DNA from: Pseudoalteromonas spongiae UST010723-006
GTDB lineage: Bacteria; Pseudomonadota; Gammaproteobacteria; Enterobacterales; Alteromonadaceae
NCBI RefSeq assembly: GCF_000238255.3
Contig: NZ_CP011040.1
Coordinates: forward strand, 1,426,001 to 1,490,000
Reading direction: 5' to 3'
Length of the DNA: 64,000 nt
The notes below the pieces were generated by a model that worked only from the letters and a program-made list of their open reading frames with translations, did not search any database and had not been told where the DNA came from. Made by a program: the position numbers and the translations under genes. Shown here in pieces: positions 17,122 through 25,383 of the stretch (the first letter of the stretch is position 1; the number at the start of each line of letters is the position of its first letter).

Positions 17122-18447
17122 ATGAAAAAAATACTGATTATTGATGATCACATCGATGTGCGTTTATCGGCGCGCATTGTACTTGAAAGCCATGGTTACA
17201 CGTGCACAGAAGCCGACCACCCAAGTGTCGGCTTAGCCCTTTTAAAAAATCAGCAAATCGATTTAATTTTGCTCGATATGAACTTCACCAAAGACACCAC
17301 CTCTGGTGAAGAAGGCCTTGGCTTTTTAAAAGAGCTGAAACGCCAAGAGCTGACAATTCCCGTGATAGTCATCACCGCATGGGCAAAAGTGGACTTAGCG
17401 GTTAAAGCGATGCAACTTGGCGCATCCGACTTTGTTGAAAAGCCTTGGAAAAACGCCAAATTACTCGAATCCATCGAAAACCAATTAGCGCCAGAGAATA
17501 CCAGCGATCACCAGCCAAGCAGCGGCTTTTTAGCATTAGGCGAACAATCTAAAACGCTAGTTAAAGCCGCAAGCCGCATCGCAAAAACTGACGCAAATGT
17601 GCTAATCACCGGCGAAAATGGCTCAGGTAAGAGCCTACTTGCACAGTACATTCACGATAACAGCCCACGCGCAAACCACGATATGGTGAGTGTGAATATG
17701 GCAGCCATTCCTGATAACTTGTTTGAAAGCGAATTATTTGGTCATAAGAAAGGCGCATTTACCGATGCGAAAGAAAACCGGGAAGGACGCTTTTCTCTTG
17801 CAAACGACAGTACCTTATTTTTAGATGAAATTGGTACTTTGCCAATGCCACTGCAAGCTAAAATGCTGCGCGTACTTGAAACAGGCGAATTTGAAATACT
17901 CGGCAGCTCCAAAACGCAAACCAGCAATGCACGCATTATTTCGGCAACTAATGCCGACCTTGAAAAAGCCATTAGCAATGGCGAATTTAGACGCGATTTA
18001 TTGTTCAGGCTCAACACTTTAGTGCTAACAATTCTGCCGCTTCGCGAACGCCAAGACGAAATTGCCTTACTCGCCAATCACTTTATTGAAAAGCACTGTA
18101 AGCGCTATGGGTTTGAGCCTTTACTACTTACAAATACTGCATTAGAAAAACTTAAAGCACACAGTTGGCCGGGCAATGTGCGCGAGTTATCACATGTGTT
18201 AGAGCGTGCAGTGGTCATGACCGATGGCGACAGTATTGATGCAACACATTTGCAACTCGAGCTCAGCACACAACATGAAAGCGTGCCGCTAATGAACCTA
18301 GAGCAAGCTGAAAAGCTGATGATCAATAATGCGCTCAAACACTTTGATGGCAACGTTATTGCTGCAGGGGAATTTTTAGGGTTAAGTAAATCAGCTATTT
18401 ATCGTCGTATCGAAAAATTCAATATTTGCGTTAAAGAGAGCAACTAA
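17122..18447 (+). CDS. Sigma-54-dependent response regulator (NtrC family)
   Basis: A 441-residue protein in three parts: a REC domain with phosphoacceptor Asp52 in LILLDMNF and switch Lys in EKPWKN; an AAA+ sigma-54 activation domain with Walker A GENGSGKS, sigma-54-contact loop GAFTDA (canonical GAFTGA, a variant common in this subgroup) and Walker B TLFLDEIG; and a Fis-type helix-turn-helix at the end (AAGEFLGLSKSAIYRRIEKF). Its most likely target is the export operon directly upstream, which carries a -24/-12 promoter at 12548. It overlaps the kinase gene by one base (TAATG). Confidence 0.95.
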   Translation: MKKILIIDDHIDVRLSARIVLESHGYTCTEADHPSVGLALLKNQQIDLILLDMNFTKDTTSGEEGLGFLKELKRQELTIPVIVITAWAKVDLAVKAMQLGASDFVEKPWKNAKLLESIENQLAPENTSDHQPSSGFLALGEQSKTLVKAASRIAKTDANVLITGENGSGKSLLAQYIHDNSPRANHDMVSVNMAAIPDNLFESELFGHKKGAFTDAKENREGRFSLANDSTLFLDEIGTLPMPLQAKMLRVLETGEFEILGSSKTQTSNARIISATNADLEKAISNGEFRRDLLFRLNTLVLTILPLRERQDEIALLANHFIEKHCKRYGFEPLLLTNTALEKLKAHSWPGNVRELSHVLERAVVMTDGDSIDATHLQLELSTQHESVPLMNLEQAEKLMINNALKHFDGNVIAAGEFLGLSKSAIYRRIEKFNICVKESN

Positions 18448-19712
18448 TGCAAAAGCACTCTTTAGAACGCACGGTCATCACACTTTTTACGCTACCTTGT
18501 TTGATTTTATTAGGGCTGTTAATTTTTTTAATTGTGCACTTTAAGCTCGATTTTCTTGAAGGCACAACACTGATTATTGCCCTACTCGCACCAACTGTTG
18601 TAGTGTTCGCTGCACTTTATCGCCGATTTTTTAATACCCTCGACAGTGTTGCTGTGCAGCTTGATGGCTTAGCGAATGAAGAGTTTACGGTATGGCACCT
18701 TGCTAAATACTCAGCAGGTCGTGTTGCTGGGCTTAAACGTGATTTACACACCATTGCCAAGCGCATTCAAAATAAACGCCATGAATACGCACAAAACGAA
18801 AGCTTTATCTTTGATTTTATTAACGAACTTGAACTCCCCATAATCGTGATTGATAGCCAATCGCAGGTTTATCATCATAACCAAGCAGCATCTAACTACT
18901 ACCAAAAAACTAATTTACTGGGTAATGATTTAACAAGTTTAGGGCTGAGCGTCGATGCTGACAAATGGCAACTTGAACAGAATAATCAACGCCACAAAGT
19001 CGTTGCCCATGCGCTTAACCGCGGTAATCGTCATTATCGTTTATTGGTGTTTGTATCGATTGAGCAGTCTTTAAGACACAACGAAAAAGAAGCATGGCAA
19101 AAGCTCGTAAGAGTACTTAATCACGAAGTGCGCAACTCACTTACGCCGATTTATTCAATGGCGCAATCACTGCAAGAATTGCCAAAACTAACGCAATCAG
19201 ATTTACAAACCACCATGCTTAACGTGATTGAAAAACGCGCCGAGCACTTGTTGGAGTTTGTTGCAAGCTACTCCAAACTGTCTCAAATTCCAAGAGCAAA
19301 ACTTGCCAGCGTTACCACAGATGCAATAGCCAAACGCTGCGAGGCGCTATTCCCCGAAGTCGATATCATCATTGAACAAAATGGCACTATAACCTGTGAT
19401 ATTGAGCAGCTCGAACAAGCACTACTCAACCTTGTAAAAAACGCCAATGAGGCAAATTTAACTGCAAACTCGTCTGGCGTGACTATTCGGATTAATCAAA
19501 CCGATAACTGGCAAATTGCCATTGAAGATAACGGTATTGGCGTTGATTTAAACGACAACCTATTTGTGCCGTTTTATTCAACCAAACCTGAAGGATCGGG
19601 TATTGGCTTAGTATTAAGTCGCGAATTAATACGAAACCAAAACGGTGAGTTAACACTTACAAACAAAACAGAAAAGCCAGGTGCCATTGCACTTATAAAA
19701 TTTCAAAATTAA
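18447..19712 (+). CDS. Membrane sensor histidine kinase partner of the sigma-54 regulator
   Basis: A 421-residue kinase. Two N-terminal membrane helices (about residues 12-32 and 38-55) are followed by a HAMP-like/PAS-like region (ELPIIVIDSQSQVYHHNQAAS), an H-box with RVLNHEVRNSLTPIYSM (His about 226), an N-box (LLNLVKNANEAN) and G-boxes (IEDNGIGV, PEGSGIGLVLS). There is almost no periplasmic loop, so it probably senses within the membrane or the transporter itself. It should phosphorylate the regulator at 17122. It resembles NtrY-type kinases found next to MacB-like exporters. Confidence 0.93.
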   Translation: MQKHSLERTVITLFTLPCLILLGLLIFLIVHFKLDFLEGTTLIIALLAPTVVVFAALYRRFFNTLDSVAVQLDGLANEEFTVWHLAKYSAGRVAGLKRDLHTIAKRIQNKRHEYAQNESFIFDFINELELPIIVIDSQSQVYHHNQAASNYYQKTNLLGNDLTSLGLSVDADKWQLEQNNQRHKVVAHALNRGNRHYRLLVFVSIEQSLRHNEKEAWQKLVRVLNHEVRNSLTPIYSMAQSLQELPKLTQSDLQTTMLNVIEKRAEHLLEFVASYSKLSQIPRAKLASVTTDAIAKRCEALFPEVDIIIEQNGTITCDIEQLEQALLNLVKNANEANLTANSSGVTIRINQTDNWQIAIEDNGIGVDLNDNLFVPFYSTKPEGSGIGLVLSRELIRNQNGELTLTNKTEKPGAIALIKFQN

Positions 19713-19717
19713 TGGAG

Positions 19718-20569
19718 TTATTTAAGATCTAACACCGCTTTGGTATTGGCTAAATAGGTTTGAGACACCGGCACTTCGGTACCGTTTTGCAAAATAAGAA
19801 TAAGCTTACGCCCGTCTTTTTTGGTATCTACCACAGCCTCTTTAGCTACCCACCAAGAACGATGTGTTTGAAAGCCGTCATAATGTTCAAGTTTCGCGAG
19901 TGCATCTTTAAAGCGCATCAATAACAGATGCTCGCCTTTATCTGTTATTACATTTAAGTAGTGGTCGTCCATTTGCAAACAAATTAACCTGCCGCGTTTG
20001 GCAATCGGCAGCTCATTAATCAAAGATTCGATTGGCTGGCTTTGAATGGTATCTACTTTTTCCGATTCAAGGGCCAGTTCTTCTGCACTTTGTTTAAGCA
20101 GCTGCTGTTGTTGCAACATTAACGATTTAATTGAACTTACACCTGCAATAATGCCACCAATAACCGTGCAATATAAAATCGACATAGGTAATGATTGCAA
20201 ATAGCTGTTATCAAAATAGTTAAAAAAGAGATTAATAATAAAGGGCGCTAACAGCCCCATTAAAACACTGGCTACTAATGTTGAAAGTACAAGTCGAACG
20301 GCTTTGTTGTTTATCCGCTCGGGTAAATTTCTATCGAATAGTTTTGACAAAAAGAACATTGTTGGCGAGTAAATTACGTAGCCAGTAAAGCACATCACAC
20401 TCCAGAAAAACCCTGCATAAAACATGTCAATTTGGTGCATACCAAACGGGCGAAGAAACGTTAAAAACAACACAAAAATAGCAACAACAACGGTATCAGT
20501 CGCTAAATCTCTTGCCTCTAAAAACTCTCTTATCGATTGATTATTAAAGTTAATTTCACGATTCGCCAA
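19718..20569 (-). CDS. Membrane-anchored LytTR-family DNA-binding regulator
   Basis: A 283-residue protein with four hydrophobic segments (about residues 28-45, 52-75, 95-115, 128-148), a coiled linker (LKSLMLQQQQLLKQSAEELA) and a C-terminal LytTR domain (LICLQMDDHYLNVIT ... GFQTHRSWWVAKEAV). The start is a TTG with AGGA 8 nt upstream; no in-frame ATG fits better. LytTR proteins with membrane domains bind paired direct repeats and sense through the membrane. It is divergent from the DUF2141-carotenoid oxygenase pair, and a candidate 21-bp-spaced repeat lies in the shared promoter region (20594-20624). Confidence 0.88.
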   Translation of the reverse strand: MANREINFNNQSIREFLEARDLATDTVVVAIFVLFLTFLRPFGMHQIDMFYAGFFWSVMCFTGYVIYSPTMFFLSKLFDRNLPERINNKAVRLVLSTLVASVLMGLLAPFIINLFFNYFDNSYLQSLPMSILYCTVIGGIIAGVSSIKSLMLQQQQLLKQSAEELALESEKVDTIQSQPIESLINELPIAKRGRLICLQMDDHYLNVITDKGEHLLLMRFKDALAKLEHYDGFQTHRSWWVAKEAVVDTKKDGRKLILILQNGTEVPVSQTYLANTKAVLDLK

Positions 20570-20593
20570 TTGTACATCCTGCTTTTTTTATTA

Positions 20594-20624
20594 TTTCACG
20601 AAGTAATGAACTCACTTTACGAAA
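20594..20624. promoter_or_regulatory. Candidate LytTR binding site (direct repeats 21 bp apart)
   Basis: TTTCACGAAG and CTTTACGAAA share ACGAA cores at 20598 and 20619, two helical turns apart, as usual for LytTR sites. The individual repeat is only a partial match to the known consensus. Confidence 0.35.
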
Positions 20625-20714
20625 GGTCGATTGAGCACTGAAAAAAATCGTCATATTGTGATTCCAACGAGCACAATAACACTCATTAAAAAACAATTTA
20701 ATTAAGGAGATTCA

Positions 20715-21134
20715 ATGAACTTTTTAACACTATCTACGCTTTCGTTAAGCCTTTTTATATTACCTGTATCTGCACAAACCGTGCAATTTAATATTGAAGG
20801 TATTCAACACGATAAGGGGAAGTTATACATCCAATTATTCAAAGGCGAAAACAACTTTAAAAAAGGTGAAGCACACAATGTTGCAATCGTGAATGCAAAA
20901 AAAGGGAAACTAACAGTGACTTTCAATGATGTTGAACCCGGTGACTATGCCATTCGCTACTTCCATGATGAAAACAGTAACCGAGACTTCGACAACAACA
21001 TGTTTGGTATGCCAATCGAAGGTTATGGTTTCTCAAATAATGCGCCGGTAAATTTTGGTCCGCCAAGCTATCAGCAAATGACCTTCATGGTATCGGATGT
21101 TGCCGTTATTAATTCATCAACTGTTAACTACTAG
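20715..21134 (+). CDS. DUF2141 secreted protein
   Basis: A 139-residue protein with a signal peptide (cut after VSA) and a DUF2141 beta-sandwich: GIQHDKGKLYIQLFKGENNF, DVEPGDYAIRYFHDENSNR, DNNMFGMPIEGYGFSNNA. The family is periplasmic or extracellular and of unknown biochemical role; it is often encoded next to carotenoid oxygenases. The RBS AAGGAG is strong. It lies 11 bp before the carotenoid oxygenase gene, so the two are an operon, controlled probably by the divergent LytTR regulator. Confidence 0.88.
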   Translation: MNFLTLSTLSLSLFILPVSAQTVQFNIEGIQHDKGKLYIQLFKGENNFKKGEAHNVAIVNAKKGKLTVTFNDVEPGDYAIRYFHDENSNRDFDNNMFGMPIEGYGFSNNAPVNFGPPSYQQMTFMVSDVAVINSSTVNY

Positions 21135-21145
21135 GGAGCGAAGTA

Positions 21146-22669
21146 ATGCAAAGACGTGAAGCCTTAAAAAGTATGCTCGGTTTATCTGTTGCTGCAGCTG
21201 CTTGTAACCCCTTTCCTGCGCTAGCAAATTTGGCGAGCGCAAATGAAGATATCATGGCGCAGTTCGCAACCAGTTTTGACAAGGCTGCTCTTAGTAACCC
21301 TAGTTTAATTGGTTTAAAAAGCATGTCTGGTGATATTCCTTGGCAAAACTTAACCATTGAAGGGAAATTACCAAAAGCGCTTCGCGGCAATTTTTATCGT
21401 AATGGGCCTGCGGTGCATCAGCGCAATGGACAACGCTACACTCATCTGTTTGAAGGTGATGGCATGATCCAACACTTTAATTTTGCTGATACTGGCATTC
21501 AGCACCGCGCAAAGTTTGTAAAAACCAACAAGTACACTCAAGAGCAAGCCGCAGATAAATTTTTATTCTCTGGACCAAATAGCAAATTACCCGGCAGCTT
21601 GCCTGTCAATAAAACCGACATTATTAATGCTGCCAATACCAATATTATTCCGGTAAATGGCGAGCTGTGGGCACTTTGGGAAGCTGGCTCTGCAACCGCA
21701 ATAGATACAAGTAGTTTGGACGCAAAAGGTCTTGTAAACCTTGGCGAAAACACACGTTATAGCAATAGTTTAAAAGGACTCGCTTTTTCAGCACACCCAA
21801 AAATTGAAGCAGACCGCACGATTTGGAATTTTGGCAGTACCGTTACTGGCGACATTGTACTTTACCATCTTAATAACCGCGGAATAACGCAAAAAGTAAA
21901 TCTACTTAAAACCAATTACCGTGGCGGCATGTTACATGACTTTTTAATCACGCAGAATAATATACTGATCATCTTACCGTCACTTGATAGAGATAAAACC
22001 GATGAGCGTTTGTTCAGCGCAATTCGATTCAACAAAAGCCTGCCTATGAAGGTATTAGTCATTGACAAAAATACCTTAACACTGACGCGTGAATACCAAG
22101 TGGATGCAGGCTTTGCCTTTCATTTTGGTAATGCGTGGGAAGACACCGATGGTACGATTCGCTTTGATGCCAGCCTTTACCCAAATTGTGAAAACTTACA
22201 TCATATGAGTGATTTAATGCGTGGTAAAACGTCCAATGCAACGCCTGCCAATACTGTATTGTTCACACTTTATAAAAACGGCAGTGCTCATAAACAAACC
22301 ATTGCAGGTATCAGCGAATTTCCACGTGTGTACGACCACTTAACAGGGTTACAAAATAATTTACTGGTGACCTTATCATCAGTAAAAAGTGATGTATGGA
22401 GCGACAGTGTACGCGTGGTTAATGTAAATAATGGCAAGCAAGATACCTTTGTGTATGGCGAAGACTTTTTGGTTGAAGAGCATGTGATTGTTGATAACTC
22501 GCATCAAGAAGGCAATGGCTATTTAGTCGGCACAGCGCTTCATGTGCCGTCAAAACGAACCTGCGTTAATATTTTCAAAATAGGTCATGTTAGTGATGGG
22601 CCTATTTGCCGCGCATGGCTGCCTTACACCTTACCACTTGGGTTTCACGGTAATTTTATGGCGGTTTAA
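21146..22669 (+). CDS. Carotenoid oxygenase (RPE65/carotenoid-cleavage dioxygenase family), exported
   Basis: A 507-residue enzyme with an export signal (MQRREALKSMLGLSVAAAAC; the RR suggests Tat, and the Cys near residue 20 may be incidental). Family landmarks are LRGNFYRNGPAVHQRNGQRY, HLFEGDGMIQHFNF, FSAHPKIEADRTIWNFG, MLHDFLITQNN, FHFGNAWED and the C-terminal LGFHGNF. The four iron-binding histidines are therefore likely present. Such enzymes use non-haem Fe(II) and O2 to cleave carotenoids, apocarotenoids or lignin-derived stilbenes; the substrate is not predictable. It is co-transcribed with the DUF2141 gene. Confidence 0.92.
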   Translation: MQRREALKSMLGLSVAAAACNPFPALANLASANEDIMAQFATSFDKAALSNPSLIGLKSMSGDIPWQNLTIEGKLPKALRGNFYRNGPAVHQRNGQRYTHLFEGDGMIQHFNFADTGIQHRAKFVKTNKYTQEQAADKFLFSGPNSKLPGSLPVNKTDIINAANTNIIPVNGELWALWEAGSATAIDTSSLDAKGLVNLGENTRYSNSLKGLAFSAHPKIEADRTIWNFGSTVTGDIVLYHLNNRGITQKVNLLKTNYRGGMLHDFLITQNNILIILPSLDRDKTDERLFSAIRFNKSLPMKVLVIDKNTLTLTREYQVDAGFAFHFGNAWEDTDGTIRFDASLYPNCENLHHMSDLMRGKTSNATPANTVLFTLYKNGSAHKQTIAGISEFPRVYDHLTGLQNNLLVTLSSVKSDVWSDSVRVVNVNNGKQDTFVYGEDFLVEEHVIVDNSHQEGNGYLVGTALHVPSKRTCVNIFKIGHVSDGPICRAWLPYTLPLGFHGNFMAV

Positions 22670-22748
22670 CAATTCTTCACAATGCTTTATGGTGAACTTA
22701 TTTATAATTCGTATCTCAAAACAGAGACTTATTTAAAAAGGACGCACC

Positions 22749-23477
22749 ATGAAGCCATTGTTTTACCTATCGCTATTAGCCCTTTCAAGTTTTGCATTTG
22801 CCAACAGCCCGCTGCCAAATCACCGCCATATTGCCATTACCGGCTACGGCGAAACCACAGTTAAGCCAGATATCGCCGTTTTACATTTTTCGGTAGAGAA
22901 TACCGATAAAAAAAGTGCAGAGGCCAAAGCTGAAGTCGATAAACGCTTTAATACCCTGTTAAAAGGTCTTAAAAAATACAATATTAGCGAAAAAGACATT
23001 GTTGCATCACGCATTGCTGTATCACCGCGATACGAGTATTCGCAGCAAGAGCGTAAACAACTGCATGTTGGCTACGCTGCAAGTCGCTCAATTCAAGTAA
23101 CCGTGAACGATTTAACCATGCTTAGTGATGTGATGGATTTAGCGTTAAGCGTTGAAGTAAACCAAATTCAACGTGTTGAAATGGCTTCGTCAAAAGAAGA
23201 ACAGCTCCAGCAAAAAGCGGTGGAACTTGCCATTGAAAATGCGAAAACCAATGGTGCAGCCCTCGCCAATTCATTTGGCGCAGCACTTGGCAAGGTTTAC
23301 AGTATTAACGCGCAAAATTACGACCAAATTAAGCATTACGGAACAATGGAAAAAATGGGTAATGCACGCATGATGAGTGCTGACATGGGATCGGTTTCGC
23401 CCGGTACCTATTTACAAGACGATCTCACCTTTAAGGCGACAATTAATGTGGTGTTTGATTTAAAAGGTAAAAACTAA
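22749..23477 (+). CDS. SIMPL domain (DUF541) periplasmic protein
   Basis: A 242-residue protein with a signal peptide cut near FAFA-NS. The SIMPL/DUF541 pattern is clear: ITGYGETTVKPDIAVLHFSV, then ALKKYNISEKDIVASRIAVSPRY-like text and SRSIQVTVNDLTMLSDVMD. The family includes oxidative-stress protein YggE and the BP26 antigen; the molecular role is not settled. RBS AAAAGGA. Alone between the oxygenase and the next small gene. Confidence 0.9.
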   Translation: MKPLFYLSLLALSSFAFANSPLPNHRHIAITGYGETTVKPDIAVLHFSVENTDKKSAEAKAEVDKRFNTLLKGLKKYNISEKDIVASRIAVSPRYEYSQQERKQLHVGYAASRSIQVTVNDLTMLSDVMDLALSVEVNQIQRVEMASSKEEQLQQKAVELAIENAKTNGAALANSFGAALGKVYSINAQNYDQIKHYGTMEKMGNARMMSADMGSVSPGTYLQDDLTFKATINVVFDLKGKN

Positions 23478-23609
23478 TTAGAGGGTTAATAACAACCTAT
23501 TGTGAACACATTTAATACAGAAATAATTGCTAGAAAATAATGTGTTATCTAACGCTTAGGTTAGTTATAGTGGGCAGCGAATAATCGCTGCCCAAGGTTT
23601 TTAAATTAC

Positions 23610-23915
23610 ATGCGTAAATCCGATAAAAAATTAGATAACCAAATCCGCATTGCGCTCACGAAACTTTGCGAAGAAACCCTTAAAGACTTAGCGGGGTTTT
23701 GCTGGGTTACGCACACAGTTAACTTTCAAAAATTTCCGCAAAGTTTGCAGATTACATGCGTTTTTGAAGACACAAATGCCTTATCCAATTTTACCAATAG
23801 CGAGCACTTGCACCCAGTCCGCTCGCAAATAGCACAAACGCTTAAACAACTAAATATTAATACTGCTGCTATCAAAGAGTGTGTTACTTTCGTAACCAAA
23901 CAGGAAGCGCCTTAG
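23610..23915 (+). CDS. Conserved hypothetical cytoplasmic protein
   Basis: A 101-residue protein without signal or membrane segment. It begins MRKSDKKLDNQIRIALTKLC and contains DLAGFCWVTHTVNFQKFPQS. It resembles short uncharacterised proteins of Alteromonadales, but I cannot assign a function. No strong RBS is seen before the ATG. Confidence 0.65.
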   Translation: MRKSDKKLDNQIRIALTKLCEETLKDLAGFCWVTHTVNFQKFPQSLQITCVFEDTNALSNFTNSEHLHPVRSQIAQTLKQLNINTAAIKECVTFVTKQEAP

Positions 23916-23946
23916 CGCCTGTTTATACCAATTAAATGGAGTTTTT

Positions 23947-24348
23947 ATGATTAGATTATTATTTTGCCTTATCGCATTTTCGCCACTTACCTTATTTGCT
24001 AATCAAAATGTGATTAGTGTTGATCGCGTCGTACCACATAGTTTTGAACTGGCATTTCCAAACGAGCGCAACATCGAACCTGAATTAAGCGACTTCCATG
24101 TAAAAAACTTTGTGTTAATGAGCAACGAAAATGGTGAGCGTTTCGCCGTAGTGACCATTCAAAACCTTGCTAATGGCTCGCGTACGCTCAATCATAAACA
24201 TTTAATGGCACAAGTTAGCAATGGCGCGCGTATTCGCCCATTAGCATTTGAGCAAATGTTTAAAGACGATGAAACCTTATCGCTCACCATTCAATTTGGT
24301 GAAAGTCATTTTCCATTATTAACCGTTTACTCTCGCACTAAAGGCTAA
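23947..24348 (+). CDS. Hypothetical secreted protein
   Basis: A 133-residue protein with a signal peptide (MIRLLFCLIAFSPLTLFA) and a small beta-rich mature domain (ERFAVVTIQNLANGSRTLNH ... LSLTIQFGESHFPLLTVYSR). No cysteine or catalytic motif stands out in the mature part. It lies 30 bp before the isochorismatase gene, so they may be co-transcribed, with no functional link evident. Confidence 0.65.
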   Translation: MIRLLFCLIAFSPLTLFANQNVISVDRVVPHSFELAFPNERNIEPELSDFHVKNFVLMSNENGERFAVVTIQNLANGSRTLNHKHLMAQVSNGARIRPLAFEQMFKDDETLSLTIQFGESHFPLLTVYSRTKG

Positions 24349-24377
24349 ACTCAGAGCGAACAATCGAGGCAAATAAC

Positions 24378-24917
24378 ATGATTACACGTAATAATGCAGG
24401 CTTAATTGTTGTTGATATTCAAGGAAAACTAGCAAGCCTAATGGCAGGCGGTGATGCCTATATTGACCAGTGTTGCGCGCTTATCTCAGGCGCGAAAATT
24501 CTTAATCTTCCGATCATTTGGCTTGAACAAAACCCTGAAAAATTAGGTGAAACACACCCTAAAATAGCAAACTTACTAGACGATATTACGCCGATCACAA
24601 AATACACCTTTGATGCCTTTCGCGAGCCCGTGTTTATGCAAACAATTGAGCACGAAAGTAAGGCTCATTGGCTGGTTTGTGGTATTGAAGCGCATATTTG
24701 TGTTTATCAAACCTGCTCTAGTTTGCTGCTCAACAATTACCAAGTACACTTGGTGGGTGACTGTATTGCATCTCGTAAAGCAGAAAATAAACAGCTTGCC
24801 ATCACTAAACTGCAGCAATTGGGTGCACATATTACGGGGCTTGAAATGAGCCTGTTTGAATTAGTGAAAGATTGCCGCGACGAGCACTTTAAAGCGATAT
24901 TAAATTTAATTAAATAA
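24378..24917 (+). CDS. Isochorismatase-family cysteine hydrolase (YcaC-like)
   Basis: A 179-residue alpha/beta enzyme with the family triad: Asp in NAGLIVVDIQGKL, Lys in PITKYTFDAF, and nucleophile Cys in VCGIEAHICVYQTC. The cis-peptide motif before the Cys helix (GIEAHIC) is present. The length and motif set fit YcaC/nicotinamidase relatives acting on amides or related small substrates. RBS GAGGCAAAT. Substrate unknown. Confidence 0.88.
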   Translation: MITRNNAGLIVVDIQGKLASLMAGGDAYIDQCCALISGAKILNLPIIWLEQNPEKLGETHPKIANLLDDITPITKYTFDAFREPVFMQTIEHESKAHWLVCGIEAHICVYQTCSSLLLNNYQVHLVGDCIASRKAENKQLAITKLQQLGAHITGLEMSLFELVKDCRDEHFKAILNLIK

Positions 24918-25035
24918 GCTGAGCTTAGGTTAAATAGTATTGATGTTTCGTGTTGTTTAATCGCATGACTTGCCTGAAACACGCGCTACTATGGTAAACT
25001 TGGCGCGTGTTTTATAAATAAAGTTGTCCCCTGCA

Positions 25036-25263
25036 ATGATCCCAAGCAAATACCAACGTTTTGTCTTTTCATTTTTTATGGCACTGTTAATGTCATTTTT
25101 AATGTCGTTTGTTATCACATTATTCAACGTTGGCTTTGTTGATAATTTAATCTCGCTTTGGTTAAAAGCTTGGGGGTTTGCATTTGTTGTTGCGTTTCCA
25201 ACAGTTACCTTAGTTGCACCTGTTGTAAATAAACTCACCCGCCTTTTTGTTGCACAAGATTGA
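25036..25263 (+). CDS. DUF2798 small membrane protein
   Basis: About 75 residues starting MIPSKYQRFVFSFFMALLMS; the ATG at 25036 is preferred to the upstream TTG. It has two membrane helices and the DUF2798 ending (FAVVAFPTVTLVAPVVNKL-type block). The family is found next to transporters and stress genes; function unknown. Confidence 0.82.
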   Translation: MIPSKYQRFVFSFFMALLMSFLMSFVITLFNVGFVDNLISLWLKAWGFAFVVAFPTVTLVAPVVNKLTRLFVAQD

Positions 25264-25383
25264 TAAACAAAATTTAATTAAGTCATTTAAAAACATAATA
25301 TTACAATCCATCACAATCGCTAGACTTGCGCTTTCATTTACGCCATTATTTCAAATTCTTAACAATAAAAATAAAGGACTAAA

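Noticed and set aside
17122..18447. GAFTDA loop as evidence of a non-functional sigma-54 activator
   Set aside because: GAFTDA-type loops are frequent in this exporter-linked subgroup, and a good -24/-12 promoter precedes the exporter.
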